From: an uncultured Haliea sp.
Lineage (GTDB): Bacteria > Pseudomonadota > Gammaproteobacteria > Pseudomonadales > Halieaceae
DNA length: 34,798 nt
Assembly: GCA_913062625.1 (NCBI GenBank)
Contig: CAJXWP010000003.1
Span: 69,640-104,437 of the forward strand
Direction: 5' to 3'
Shown piece after piece: positions 9,450 to 19,085 of the stretch (position 1 is its first letter; every line of letters starts with the position of its first letter). The notes below the pieces were generated by a model. That model did no database searches, was not told the DNA's origin, and saw only the letters and a list, made by a program, of their open reading frames with translations. A program made the position numbers and the translations under genes.

Positions 9450-10379
9450 TCACCTCTCAGTGACAATCAGGCGACGTGGCGCTACGCGTCCGTCATCCAA
9501 CATTTCTCCAACACCCAAAAACTCTCCAGAGTCGAGCGCGACGCGCACAATACCATCTCGTGGCGCATTTGACACCATTACCGGCTGACCCTGGCGCATG
9601 TAAAAACCGCTGGATTCACTAAGGAGAACTAGCGGCAGTAAGCCCAAGGCGGAATCCGTGGGTAATAATAATTTGTCCAGCTCGCCGGGCTCACCGGTGC
9701 CCTTCAGTCCCTCAAGGGCGCTCAGCGTTATACTCTGATCAATACCAAACGGCCCGGCCCTGGTTCGCCGCAGCGCGCTAACAAAGGCACCGCAGCCGAT
9801 TAAACGGCCTAGATCTTCCGCTAGCGACCTCACATAGGTACCCTTGCTGCACTCCAGATAAATATCCATCTCAGGCCTTTCACCACCGCGGAAAGCGCGC
9901 AGCTGCAACGTCTTAATCACTACAGAGCGTGCTTTACGCTCTACTTCTAGGCCCTTTCGCGCTAACTTATAAAGCGGCTGTCCGCCCTGCTTAATGGCAG
10001 AAAACATCGAAGGGATCTGTTCTATCTCGCCCTCAAAAGCTTGTAATGCTGTAACAACCTCACTTTGAGTGACGTCGCTGGCATTGTTGTTTTCCAGCAC
10101 CCGCCCTTCTGCATCACCCGTATCGGTGACTGTCCCCAACACAAATGTACTCTCGTAGGCCTTATCTGCGTCCAGCAGATACTGAGAAAACTTGGTCGCC
10201 TCACCGAAACATAAAGGCAACACGCCAGTAGCCAGCGGGTCGAGGCTGCCAGTGTGGCCAGCCTTGGCAGCCTCATAAAGCCGCTTAACGCTCTGCAATG
10301 CATGATTCGAGCTAACCCCTAGAGGTTTATCTAGCAGAAGAATGCCATCCACAGGGCGCCCGCGGCGAACCCTAGCCAC
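9450..10379 (-). CDS. truB: tRNA pseudouridine(55) synthase
   Basis: Makes pseudouridine 55 in the T-loop of tRNAs. The 309-aa protein opens with the typical GILLLDKPLGVSSN and has catalytic Asp47 in GHTGSLDPLATGVLP, then KAYESTFVLGTVTDTGDAEG and the CSKGTYVRSLAEDLG motif. The GTG start is only 3 nt after the rbfA stop (TAG CGG GTG), indicating coupled translation, with no strong ribosome-binding site of its own. The C-terminal region carries a degraded PUA-like segment (LPLVLLSESSGFYMRQGQPV), as in bacterial TruB. Confidence 0.96.
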   Translation of the reverse strand: MARVRRGRPVDGILLLDKPLGVSSNHALQSVKRLYEAAKAGHTGSLDPLATGVLPLCFGEATKFSQYLLDADKAYESTFVLGTVTDTGDAEGRVLENNNASDVTQSEVVTALQAFEGEIEQIPSMFSAIKQGGQPLYKLARKGLEVERKARSVVIKTLQLRAFRGGERPEMDIYLECSKGTYVRSLAEDLGRLIGCGAFVSALRRTRAGPFGIDQSITLSALEGLKGTGEPGELDKLLLPTDSALGLLPLVLLSESSGFYMRQGQPVMVSNAPRDGIVRVALDSGEFLGVGEMLDDGRVAPRRLIVTER

Positions 10380-10382
10380 CCG

Positions 10383-10781
10383 CTAGCTCTTCGACTCGTC
10401 ATCATTGTGCAGGCCTAACTCTCGGTCTGCGTCCGTCGCGCGCTGGATCAAATCTTCCAGACTACGACCGCGACCCACACTGCCGTCAAAATAAAACCGC
10501 AGGTTCGGCACCGTGCGCATATTGCTGTCCTTAGACAGCTGACTGCGCAAAAATCCAGATGCCTTGTTTAGCGCCTCGGTAGACTCGCTCGCATCCTCAC
10601 TAGAATCACTGTCCAGAGACGTGTAGTAGACCTTGGCATGGCCAAGATCACGACTCACGTCGACGCCAGTAATGCTGACCATACCAACGCGAGGATCTCG
10701 CACTTCATGCTGAATCAGTAACGCCAACTCTCGCTGCAGATAGTCAGCAACGCGTTGTGTTCTGGCATATTCTTTAGCCAT
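10383..10781 (-). CDS. rbfA: 30S ribosome-binding factor A
   Basis: Cold-shock-associated assembly factor that binds maturing 30S subunits near helix 1 of 16S rRNA. The 132-aa protein has the type II KH fold: RTQRVADYLQRELALLIQ, RDPRVGMVSITGVDVSRDLGHAKVYY and the C-terminal RTVPNLRFYFDGSVGRG. The acidic linker DSDSSEDASESTEAL in the middle is longer than in E. coli. It lies 24 bp after infB and 3 bp before truB, consistent with one transcript. Confidence 0.96.
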   Translation of the reverse strand: MAKEYARTQRVADYLQRELALLIQHEVRDPRVGMVSITGVDVSRDLGHAKVYYTSLDSDSSEDASESTEALNKASGFLRSQLSKDSNMRTVPNLRFYFDGSVGRGRSLEDLIQRATDADRELGLHNDDESKS

Positions 10782-10805
10782 TAATTACACTCATTACAGC
10801 ACCGC

Positions 10806-13469
10806 TTACAAAGAGCGAGCTATCTCCTTGACTTCATACACTTCGATCAGATCACCGGCTTTGACATCAGTGTAATTTTTCACGCCGATTCCACATTCTG
10901 TGCCATTACGCACCTCATTGGCGTCATCCTTGAAGCGGCGCAATGATTCCAGCTCACCCTGATAAATCACCACACTGTCGCGCAGTACTCGGATCGGCTT
11001 GGAACGATGGACGGTTCCCTCGACCACCATGCAACCGGCAATCTGGCCAAACTTAGGCGAACTGAATACATCTCGAACCTCGGCAATACCAACAATATTT
11101 TCTCTTAATTCAGGTGCCAACATGCCTGTCAGAGCTGCCTTAACATCGTCAATCACATCATAAATGACATTGTAATAACGCATATCAATGACTTCAGCTT
11201 CCACTAACCGTCGCGCGGCATTGTCCGCTCGCACATTGAAACCAAACACAACCGCACTGGAAGTGACCGCCAAATTAATGTCCGTCTCAGTGATGCCACC
11301 GACACCGCCAGTGACAATATTCACCTGAACCTCTTCGTTCCCGATCTCGAGGAGCGCCGACTGAATTGCCTCCAGAGAGCCTCTAACATCCGCTTTGACC
11401 ACAACGTTGAGCGTTTTTCTACCCACTGCGGTCATGCTATCAAACATGTTATCCAGTTTAGCGGCCTGCTGGCGCTGTATTTTCATATTGCGCGTCTTTT
11501 CCTGCCGGAAATCGGCGACTTCACGAGCGTGCTTTTCACTCTCGACAACAGCAAACAAGTCACCCGCCGCAGGAACAGCATCCAGACCTAAAATTTCGAC
11601 TGGTATGCTGGGGCCAGCCTCATCGATAACCTGACCGTTTTCATCCAACATGGCGCGCACTCGCCCGAACTGCAGACCGGCAAGAACGATATCGCCCTTG
11701 CGCAGTGTGCCACTTTGAATCAGCAGAGACGCGACAGGTCCGCGCCCTTTATCCAAGCGGGATTCAATCACAATACCTTGTGCAGGTATGTCGCGAGCAG
11801 CGGTCAGTTCCAACAGTTCTGCCTGCAGCAATATCGCATCGAGCAGACCGCCCACGCCTTCACCGGTTTGAGCCGAGACGTGGATAAACTGTGTATCTCC
11901 TCCCCACTCTTCAGGAATAACATCCTTAGCAGCCAATTCGCTCTTAATACGCTCAGGATCTACGCCCTCTTTATCGATTTTGTTGACCGCCACAATAATG
12001 GGCACATTGGCAGCCTTGGCGTGTTTAACGGCCTCTTCAGTCTGAGGCATAACGCCATCATCTGCAGCGACGACCAAAATCACAATATCGGTACTCTTAG
12101 CTCCACGTGCTCGCATCGCTGTAAACGCCGCGTGCCCCGGCGTATCGAGGAACGATATCATCCCGCGATCGGTTTCTACGTGATAGGCACCGATATGCTG
12201 GGTAATACCCCCAGCCTCACCCGACGCCACCTGGCTTTTACGGATGTAGTCGAGCAATGATGTTTTACCGTGATCCACATGCCCCATTACCGTAACCACT
12301 GGCGCGCGAGACTCTTCAGTACCCTCGCGCTGCGCCAAGGCTTCTTCCAGCTTTTCCTCCAACGCATCGGCGCTGACCAGTTTGAAGCTGTGTCCAAACT
12401 CTTCGACCAATAATGTTGCAGTATCCTGATCAATCATCTGATTGATATTTGCCATCACACCCAGTTTCATCAATTCCTTAATGACGGCTCCGGTCTTAAC
12501 TGACATCTGCTGAGCAAGATCGGCAACGGAATTCATATCCATAATTTCGACTTGCTGCATTTTTCTTTCCGTTGGCATTTCAAACCCGTGTTTGGAATGT
12601 TCTTCGTGCGAGGTTCTGATTTTCTTACGACCACCGCGGCGGCGGCCTGCACCCTGCTCAGAATCCAAATCTGCCAGCGACAAATTGTGATTACGCTGCT
12701 TGCCCCGACCAGAAGGTGAGTTACGAGCCAATTTATTACGTGGCTTACGGCTATCATTATCCCCGCCGGGTGCGGCCGATGGCACCTCATGAAGACGCTT
12801 CGGTCTCTTGCCAGCCTCTTTGGCTTTCTCCTCGCTGGCAACCAGCGTCTCAGCTTTTATTTGATCTTCAGCTGCCTTGCGTGCATCAGCTGCATCTCGA
12901 CGGGACGCGGCTTCATCGGCTTCCTGAAGCTTGCGGCGAGCCGCTGCTCGCTGCCGGAGCACCTCTGGGTCCAAATTAGCAGGATCTTCCGCGCTGGACT
13001 CTAACTCTGTCACCGCCGCTGCGAGTTGCTCACGCTCAGCTGCGGCGGCTTCCTTAGCCTCTAATTCCGCTGCAGCCTGCACAGAGACATCTTCTACTTC
13101 TACTATTGCCTCCTGCTCGAGTTCAGCCAAATCACCATCAACGGGCACCTCTAAATCGACTAATTCTTCAGAATCGCGTTTTACATACGTACGTTTCTTT
13201 CGCACTTCCACATTGACAGTTTTTCGACCCTGCGATGCGGAGGTACGTAACGTACTAATAGTTTTTCGCTTTAATGTAATGCGCCTGGGGGCGTCCGCTG
13301 GCTCTCCATGACTTTGCTTCAGGTAAGTCAGCAGTGTCTGCTTATCCTCATCGGACACAGCTTGTTCTGCATCCGTGTGAGGCAATCCGGCTTCTCTCAT
13401 CTGTGTCAACAGGCGTTCTGAGGAGGCGCCTACCACTTCAGCGAGCTGCTTTACTGTCACCTGACCCAT
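10806..13469 (-). CDS. infB: Translation initiation factor IF-2
   Basis: GTPase that brings fMet-tRNA to the 30S subunit and drives subunit joining. At 887 aa it is nearly the length of E. coli IF2 (890). Order of parts: an IF2_N helical domain (1-55), a conserved basic stretch ([16 protein letters not shown] near 84-99), a charged Ala/Glu-rich coiled region (about 110-215), a basic linker, and a second IF2_N (about 303-360). Then come the G domain with G1 GHVDHGKT 396-403, G3 DTPGH 442-446 and G4 NKID 496-499, and finally domains II-IV. The ATG has AAGGAGAG 8 nt upstream. Shorter forms from internal starts, as in E. coli, are possible but not demonstrated. Confidence 0.97.
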   Translation of the reverse strand: MGQVTVKQLAEVVGASSERLLTQMREAGLPHTDAEQAVSDEDKQTLLTYLKQSHGEPADAPRRITLKRKTISTLRTSASQGRKTVNVEVRKKRTYVKRDSEELVDLEVPVDGDLAELEQEAIVEVEDVSVQAAAELEAKEAAAAEREQLAAAVTELESSAEDPANLDPEVLRQRAAARRKLQEADEAASRRDAADARKAAEDQIKAETLVASEEKAKEAGKRPKRLHEVPSAAPGGDNDSRKPRNKLARNSPSGRGKQRNHNLSLADLDSEQGAGRRRGGRKKIRTSHEEHSKHGFEMPTERKMQQVEIMDMNSVADLAQQMSVKTGAVIKELMKLGVMANINQMIDQDTATLLVEEFGHSFKLVSADALEEKLEEALAQREGTEESRAPVVTVMGHVDHGKTSLLDYIRKSQVASGEAGGITQHIGAYHVETDRGMISFLDTPGHAAFTAMRARGAKSTDIVILVVAADDGVMPQTEEAVKHAKAANVPIIVAVNKIDKEGVDPERIKSELAAKDVIPEEWGGDTQFIHVSAQTGEGVGGLLDAILLQAELLELTAARDIPAQGIVIESRLDKGRGPVASLLIQSGTLRKGDIVLAGLQFGRVRAMLDENGQVIDEAGPSIPVEILGLDAVPAAGDLFAVVESEKHAREVADFRQEKTRNMKIQRQQAAKLDNMFDSMTAVGRKTLNVVVKADVRGSLEAIQSALLEIGNEEVQVNIVTGGVGGITETDINLAVTSSAVVFGFNVRADNAARRLVEAEVIDMRYYNVIYDVIDDVKAALTGMLAPELRENIVGIAEVRDVFSSPKFGQIAGCMVVEGTVHRSKPIRVLRDSVVIYQGELESLRRFKDDANEVRNGTECGIGVKNYTDVKAGDLIEVYEVKEIARSL

Positions 13470-13522
13470 TCAATACTCTCCTTGGTATCCTGTCGTAGTG
13501 CAATTAATCGTGCAATCTCAGG

Positions 13523-15016
13523 TTACTCTTCTGCCTCTGCAAACCAGGGTGCCCGTGCCGTCATAATCAATTCACCGGCACGCTGTTCGGTCATTTCCGG
13601 GATATCCATGAGATCATCCACAGCCTGCTCTGCCAGATCTTCCATCGTTACAACCGCACGACCGGCCAGAATATAGGCCAAATGGCGATCCATACCTTCC
13701 ATAGTTAATAGATCATCGGCAGGCTCATGAGAGCCTACCTCCTCCTCAGACGCAATGGCCTGCGTCAGCAATGCACCCTTAGCTCGCGCACGTAATTCCT
13801 CTGCAATATCTTCATCGAATCCCTCAATGGCAGTCAATTCTGCCAGCGGCACATAGGCCACCTCTTCCAGCGTGGCAAAACCTTCTTCGACCAGAATTCC
13901 CGCCACATCCTCATCAATATCAAGTGCATCAACGAATACCTGAATCACTTCAGTCGACTCTGCTTCCTGCTTCTCAGCCGCATCCTCAAGACTCATGACG
14001 TTAATGGTCCATTCGGTTAGCTGAGCCGCCAGACGCACATTTTGGCCAGAGCGGCCGATCGCCTGAGCCAGATTGTCTTTCGATACAGCAACGTCCATGG
14101 TCCGATTGTCCTCGTCCACCACAATGGACTCAACTTCCGCAGGCGCCATGGCATTAATCACCAATTGTGCGGGGTTGTCATCCCACAGCACGATATCGAC
14201 CCGCTCGTTGTCGAGCTCGTTGGAGACCGCTTGTACGCGCGATCCGCGCATGCCCACACACGCACCCACTGGATCGATACGCTGATCGTTGGTTTTTACG
14301 GCGATTTTCGCACGAGAACCCGGATCACGCGCTGCGGCACGAATTTGAATGACTTCCTCCGCAATCTCTGGCACCTCGATTTTGAACAACTCTATTAGCA
14401 TTTCTGTACACGAACGGCTCACAATTAACTGCGGCCCTCGAGGTTCTGTACTGATTTCCTTGAGAATAGCGCGAACCCGATCGTTTACCCGGAATGTCTC
14501 GCGACCCACCAATTGATCACGAGGTAGCAGACCTTCGGCGTTGCTACCCATATCAATAATCACATTGTCGCGCGTCACCTTTTTTACAGTGCCGGCAATA
14601 AGCTCGCCGACGCGACTCAAATACTGGTCAACAACCTGTGCTCGCTCAGCGTCGCGAACTCGCTGAATAATAACTTGCTTCGCGGTCTGTGCGGCAATGC
14701 GGCCAAAGGCGATGCTCTCAACCTCTTCCTCATAAATATCACCGGGCTTGAGATTTGGGTCCTGCTCTATCGCCTCCTCGGTCGTGAACTGAGTACCCAG
14801 CAAGGCCATTTCATCGTCTGGCACCACTAGCCAGCGACGCGTGGAAACATAATCGCCTGTAGTGCGATCAATCGTGACTAAAATGTCCGCATCTTCGTCG
14901 TAACGCTTTTGAGTCGCTGTTGCCAAAGCCAGCTCTATCGCTTCAAAGATTATGTCCTCAGACACACCCTTTTCGTTAGAGACAGCCTCAGCTACCAACA
15001 GAATTTCTTTCGTCAT
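13523..15016 (-). CDS. nusA: Transcription termination/antitermination factor NusA
   Basis: RNA polymerase-binding factor acting in pausing, intrinsic termination and rRNA antitermination. The start is ATG 15016 ([18 protein letters not shown], matching the family), with GAGG 6-7 nt upstream, rather than a TTG five codons earlier. The resulting 497 aa match E. coli (495). Domains: N-terminal RNAP-binding domain, S1 (about 130-200, [17 protein letters not shown]), two KH domains ([27 protein letters not shown] and [12 protein letters not shown]), and two acidic C-terminal repeats (about 360 to the end) as in gammaproteobacterial NusA. It lies 29 bp after rimP. Confidence 0.97.
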   Translation of the reverse strand: MTKEILLVAEAVSNEKGVSEDIIFEAIELALATATQKRYDEDADILVTIDRTTGDYVSTRRWLVVPDDEMALLGTQFTTEEAIEQDPNLKPGDIYEEEVESIAFGRIAAQTAKQVIIQRVRDAERAQVVDQYLSRVGELIAGTVKKVTRDNVIIDMGSNAEGLLPRDQLVGRETFRVNDRVRAILKEISTEPRGPQLIVSRSCTEMLIELFKIEVPEIAEEVIQIRAAARDPGSRAKIAVKTNDQRIDPVGACVGMRGSRVQAVSNELDNERVDIVLWDDNPAQLVINAMAPAEVESIVVDEDNRTMDVAVSKDNLAQAIGRSGQNVRLAAQLTEWTINVMSLEDAAEKQEAESTEVIQVFVDALDIDEDVAGILVEEGFATLEEVAYVPLAELTAIEGFDEDIAEELRARAKGALLTQAIASEEEVGSHEPADDLLTMEGMDRHLAYILAGRAVVTMEDLAEQAVDDLMDIPEMTEQRAGELIMTARAPWFAEAEE

Positions 15017-15045
15017 CTCAAGCCTCGCCAATTCAGTTGCCGCGT

Positions 15046-15501
15046 TTAAATGCGGGGTTGTACCCGCGCTTTTTCGATCGCGCCGTAAGGCAACAATAGC
15101 TCGTGATCATCGATCTGAATCACCACTTCATCGCCCTCAATACCTTTCAAAACACCCTTGAACCTGCGCCGCCCTTCAAAGGCACTGCGTAAACGCAACT
15201 CCACCGTCTCACCCACGTAGCCCAAATACTGCTCCAGTTTGAACAACAGGCGGTCCATACCGGGGGAGGAAACTTCTAGCGTATATTCCCCGCTGATCGG
15301 GTCTTCAACATCTAGAATGCTACTCACCTGTGCACTGACACCAGCGCAATCATCTACTGAGATGCCTGCAGGGCTATCGATAAAAACACGCACAATACTG
15401 TGCCTGCCCTGCGGTGTGTACTCCACACCCCATAACTGGTAACCCAGTGCAGCCACACTGGGTTGCAACATCTGCGCAATCTGCTGATCTTTGCTCGCCA
15501 C
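15046..15501 (-). CDS. rimP: Ribosome maturation factor RimP
   Basis: Assembly factor for the 30S subunit, first protein gene of the nusA-infB operon. The 151-aa product has the RimP signature: [61 protein letters not shown], and the C-terminal SH3-like region with [18 protein letters not shown]. The start is GTG 15501; the nearest purine-rich site (GGAG, with A-rich spacer) is rather far, about 12-13 nt, so translation may be modest. A strong terminator hairpin (15525-15550) lies between metY and this gene. Confidence 0.95.
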   Translation of the reverse strand: MASKDQQIAQMLQPSVAALGYQLWGVEYTPQGRHSIVRVFIDSPAGISVDDCAGVSAQVSSILDVEDPISGEYTLEVSSPGMDRLLFKLEQYLGYVGETVELRLRSAFEGRRRFKGVLKGIEGDEVVIQIDDHELLLPYGAIEKARVQPRI

Positions 15502-15524
15502 CGCCGGTTCTTTTCTCCATGTAC

Positions 15525-15550
15525 AAAAAAGCCCCTAAAGAGGGGCTTTT
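15525..15550 (-). terminator. Terminator/attenuator between metY and rimP
   Basis: On the minus strand a 10-bp perfect stem (AAAAGCCCCT/AGGGGCTTTT, 15527-15550, 4-nt loop) ends in a run of six U residues. It lies 36 nt after the tRNA and about 25 nt before rimP. In E. coli a terminator region also separates metY from rimP-nusA-infB, and partial read-through feeds the operon; I infer the same here because no second promoter is evident in the short gap. Confidence 0.9.
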
Positions 15551-15586
15551 CATTTCACACTGTAGTTAGAATCTAACAGTGCTAAT

Positions 15587-15663
<77 letters not shown>

Positions 15664-15746
15664 TCAAAACTTTCTCGATTGTGACAGGCCCCTTGGCACT
15701 GACACTAGAAACTCTGCTTGTTAGAGCTCCAATTTCGAGGAGATGC

Positions 15747-15775
15747 ATTATAGGTAGGCCCACTACCCCGGTCAA
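15747..15775 (-). promoter_or_regulatory. Sigma-70 promoter of metY-rimP-nusA-infB
   Basis: On the minus strand, -35 TTGACC (15775-15770) and a perfect -10 TATAAT (15752-15747) are separated by exactly 17 bp. Transcription should start near 15740, giving a leader of about 75 nt before the tRNA 5' end, removed by RNase processing. This is the strongest consensus promoter in the window, fitting an operon for tRNA and translation factors. Confidence 0.85.
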
Positions 15776-15939
15776 CCTTGAGAAGACCGAAAAACAGACT
15801 AATTTTGTAAGCGATGGGGAATTTTAGGTCACAGCACCCTAGAGCCTATTAGCGAGTCACTTAATCGGTTAGCGTCCATCACGACTAATGCGAGGTAGAA
15901 TCGACCCGAAAGCCTGCCGTGGCGTCAGTATCGTGTGCC

Positions 15940-16182
15940 CTATGGCCTCTGTTGCCTCCACGGGAGAACCGTGAACTTGCCGCAGATGATGTATTGGGCA
16001 GACAGGCACAGGGGATAGAGGGCGAGCTTGATAAAGAATAGGTCTATAAAAAAACTATTAGGATGCGCAATGTCTAAGCCGAATATTTCCATTCCGACAC
16101 CATATATTATGGTGAACGCAACCATATAGACCAAGCATACAAACCCTACCCAATTTAGCACAGCCTGCAACCGCGCGACCAT
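15940..16182 (-). CDS. Small hypothetical inner-membrane protein
   Basis: An 80-aa protein not assigned to a named family. Two hydrophobic segments are visible: about residues 10-33 (WVGFVCLVYMVAFTIIYGVG) and about 44-66 (FFIDLFFIKLALYPLCLSAQY), followed by a GKFTVLPWR tail typical of small membrane proteins. The ATG has a clear GGAG with 7-nt spacing, which supports translation. It sits alone between the metY promoter and cti, oriented away from cti. Confidence 0.55.
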   Translation of the reverse strand: MVARLQAVLNWVGFVCLVYMVAFTIIYGVGMEIFGLDIAHPNSFFIDLFFIKLALYPLCLSAQYIICGKFTVLPWRQQRP

Positions 16183-16645
16183 AACGTGACTCCATAAATG
16201 AGAAACACAAGTCTAGCAGACATACCCTCGCGCTAAGATCCCTTTTCTCAAAATCAGCTTTTAAAGCGTCAGAAATTGTCTTGGGGATAAGACCAGTCGC
16301 AGACACCAGTGCCCCGTTACCATCAATGGCGCAATACGGCTGCAAATGCGCCGCTGTTACAAATGAACAATGCCGACTCGATGCTCGCAACCACAGGCTC
16401 GAGCACCTTCGCCGACTAAATCCGACAAGACAATAGGCTCGACACGAACGCTTTACTCTCTTTATACTCGTCTTATTGTCTTTTCCGATTGATTTTCGGA
16501 CTTAAGCTGGGAGAGACAGACGTGTATTTGATGTGATGCCAGATTTTCTGCGGGCGCTTCGAGGCTGCTTCGACGCCTTCCATTGCTGAAACCAAAGCGA
16601 TCGCCGTACCTTACGGCCGATCTATTAACAAAGGGAATGATCAAC
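16183..16645. other. Intergenic region with candidate cti promoter
   Basis: This 463-bp stretch separates the small membrane gene from cti; the open frames in it show no recognisable family. A promoter candidate on the plus strand reads TCGACA (16439-16444), 18-bp spacer, TATACT (16463-16468), with a start near 16475. That would leave an unusually long leader of about 170 nt before the cti ATG at 16646, which may be regulatory. Confidence 0.4.
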
Positions 16646-19045
16646 ATGCCTCAGCACCTCAAGCGATTCAGCGCTATTTTTTTCGCGCTGGCATTTTCGG
16701 TGCTGGCTTTAGGCTGCAGCGATGAGCCTTCGGTCGCTGCGGCGAACACTCCTGAAAAGGTCGCCAATATGGGGCCAGCGCCCGGCACATCGGCTACTTA
16801 CACCAACGAAATTCAACCGCTGTTTGACAATCGCTGTATCGCATGTCACGGCTGCATCGGTTCGCCCTGCAATGTGAAGCTTTCTTCTTTTCGGGGCGTC
16901 GAGCGCGGGGGTTTTGGGAAAAACCCCTACTCGTTGCATTTTGAGGCCGTTCCGCGAACAGGAATGGACGCTCACGCAACAATTGAGGGGTGGCGCAAGG
17001 AAGGTTTTTACCCTGTAGTGTCACGCGGAGACAGCGCGACCGAAAATCTAGCCGGATCTATGATCTCACAGCTCGTAACAGTAGGGCACCAAAACAATCA
17101 GCCCGGCTTTTCACGAGAAGCCTTAATGTCATCGTACACCGAACGTTACAAGCATGCCTGCTCTAGCACATCCGACGCTCTTGGATCCCATCTTAAGGCC
17201 AATCCCGCCGCGGGTATGCCCTATGGCCTTCCAGCCTTGAATGACGTCCAGTTAAGTCAGATAAAGCAATGGACTTCCGCCGGCTCACCTGGACCGACCG
17301 AAGCGGAACTGTCGAAAGCTTCGGCACTGGCCAAGCCGGAAGTGATCGCTCGCTGGGAGACCTTCCTTAATCAGCCCGATGCGCAGCATCAGTTAGTCTC
17401 ACGGTACATCTTTGATCACGTCTACCTCGCAACGCTCGCGTTCGACGAGAGCCCGGGCGAACTGTTCAAGCTGGTGAGGTCACAAACCCCCGGGAATTCA
17501 ATCAAAGACGCCGTGGCCGGGAAAGCCACGCCGAAAGTCGTGGTGATTGATTCTCCGAAGCCTTATGACAACCCGATGGTGTATGCAGATGTGGATCAGT
17601 TCTATTATCGACTCCAGAAGATGACGTCTAGACCTGTTCAGAAAAATCATTTCGTTTGGCAGCTTGCACAGAATGATATTGCTCATTTGGAATCGACTTT
17701 TTTTGACAGGAAATGGGCGAAAGCCGAAGACTTTGATGCGCCCTGGGACGTTGGCAATCCGTTCGTCATGTATCAAGCCATACCATCGAAATCTCGGTAT
17801 CTGTTCTTAATCGAGAATTCCGCGATTATCGTGGCTGGAATTACGTCAGGGCCGGTTTGCCTGGGCCAGACCGCGACTTACGCGGTTAAAGACCAGTTCT
17901 GGGTTTATTTCATGGATCCGGATCATGATGTATCAGTGCTCGATCCGCAATTGGGGCTTGGCGATTGGGAGGCATTGATGGACCGTTCGCCCGCTGCCAA
18001 TGAAACCTACGACGTCGCTTATGGGAAAGCGGTGCAGCGACTGTTTCCGGACGGCTACACGATTGATGCACTGTGGGATGGCAATAAAACCAACAAGAAT
18101 GCCTGGCTCACCATTCTTCGCCACGAAAGCAACACTTGGGTCATGCCCGGGCGACAGGGGGGCATTCCCCGCAGTCAGTGGGTGATGGGATTCAGTGGGT
18201 TTGAGCGCATCTATTACGACACCGTAGCGCACTTTGAATACTGGGGAAGCGATACCGGAAAACTCGAGACCGTCGGCTTTTTTAATTTCCTACGTCAGGA
18301 ATTTGAGGATGATTTCCTGTTGTTTCTCCCTAAAAATATGCGTGTTAAAATTCGACAGGGCTGGAGTAAAGGCGTTGGCGACGTAGGGCTTCACCTGACA
18401 AGCTTCGCTGCGAAAGACCAACCGTCCCCTATTAAAAATAATGATCCCACCCATCCGCTTGTGGGCGTGGTCAGCGCAATTGAAGCCCACATGGGTCCCA
18501 CCATTACTGGACCCATTGATCATTTCAATCCCTGGGTCAAAACGCCTTATTCCTTTGAGAAGGGTGTTACTAATTTCGACGAGTGGATCGAGGCCGTGGC
18601 AACGATGACCGTTACCACTGACTATCAGTTTCCGCGCTATATACCGAGTATGGTTATCATGAAGGTCAACCAGGGGAAGGAATCTCGGCTCTACACACTA
18701 GTAGCGAACCGTGTCTATCAAACCCAATACACGATTGTCTTTCAAAATGGAGTCGAACTTCCTGACCTTTATACCATGAGTGTCTATCCCGACGTGGTGG
18801 GTGGCTTCCCCAACCTTTTTATGGAAATTGACATCGAGCAAGCCTCTGATTTTATTCAGGAGCTGCGCAACGTGAAGTCGCAAGCTGATTTCATAGAGTT
18901 TCGAGATCGCTACGCGGTACTGCGCAACCAAGCTAATTTCTGGTCGACCTATGATTGGTTTAACGACTGGAATTTCACCTATCGAAAGCAGGATGCCGGT
19001 GTGTTCGATCTTTCTTATTACGACCTACTTGATTCCGTGTATTAA
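16646..19045 (+). CDS. cti: Fatty acid cis/trans isomerase (heme lipoprotein)
   Basis: Converts cis-unsaturated phospholipid acyl chains to trans, a rapid way to stiffen membranes under solvent, heat or osmotic stress (established in Pseudomonas and Vibrio). ATG 16646 is chosen because AAGGGA lies 9 nt upstream and it opens a lipoprotein signal (FFALAFSVLALGC, Cys24; Ser at +2 suggests outer-membrane sorting). A TTG start 21 codons earlier is possible. A cytochrome c heme motif Cys64-Ile-Ala-Cys67-His68 follows, as in Pseudomonas Cti. The 799 aa compare with about 766 in Pseudomonas. No partner genes adjoin; the convergent Sel1 gene begins 40 bp downstream. Confidence 0.88.
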   Translation: MPQHLKRFSAIFFALAFSVLALGCSDEPSVAAANTPEKVANMGPAPGTSATYTNEIQPLFDNRCIACHGCIGSPCNVKLSSFRGVERGGFGKNPYSLHFEAVPRTGMDAHATIEGWRKEGFYPVVSRGDSATENLAGSMISQLVTVGHQNNQPGFSREALMSSYTERYKHACSSTSDALGSHLKANPAAGMPYGLPALNDVQLSQIKQWTSAGSPGPTEAELSKASALAKPEVIARWETFLNQPDAQHQLVSRYIFDHVYLATLAFDESPGELFKLVRSQTPGNSIKDAVAGKATPKVVVIDSPKPYDNPMVYADVDQFYYRLQKMTSRPVQKNHFVWQLAQNDIAHLESTFFDRKWAKAEDFDAPWDVGNPFVMYQAIPSKSRYLFLIENSAIIVAGITSGPVCLGQTATYAVKDQFWVYFMDPDHDVSVLDPQLGLGDWEALMDRSPAANETYDVAYGKAVQRLFPDGYTIDALWDGNKTNKNAWLTILRHESNTWVMPGRQGGIPRSQWVMGFSGFERIYYDTVAHFEYWGSDTGKLETVGFFNFLRQEFEDDFLLFLPKNMRVKIRQGWSKGVGDVGLHLTSFAAKDQPSPIKNNDPTHPLVGVVSAIEAHMGPTITGPIDHFNPWVKTPYSFEKGVTNFDEWIEAVATMTVTTDYQFPRYIPSMVIMKVNQGKESRLYTLVANRVYQTQYTIVFQNGVELPDLYTMSVYPDVVGGFPNLFMEIDIEQASDFIQELRNVKSQADFIEFRDRYAVLRNQANFWSTYDWFNDWNFTYRKQDAGVFDLSYYDLLDSVY

Positions 19046-19085
19046 TAAGCCTCGGCCGCCGTAGGCCGGTTACCTCTCTGACAAG

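Noticed and set aside
11715-12260. 181-codon plus-strand open frame opposite infB
   Set aside because: It lies antisense to the conserved IF2 G domain; its length follows from codon bias of the real gene.
16058-16390. 110-codon minus-strand open frame upstream of the small membrane gene
   Set aside because: It overlaps the 80-aa gene, which has a good GGAG site and membrane segments; its own sequence is rich in Cys/Arg/Ser and not protein-like.
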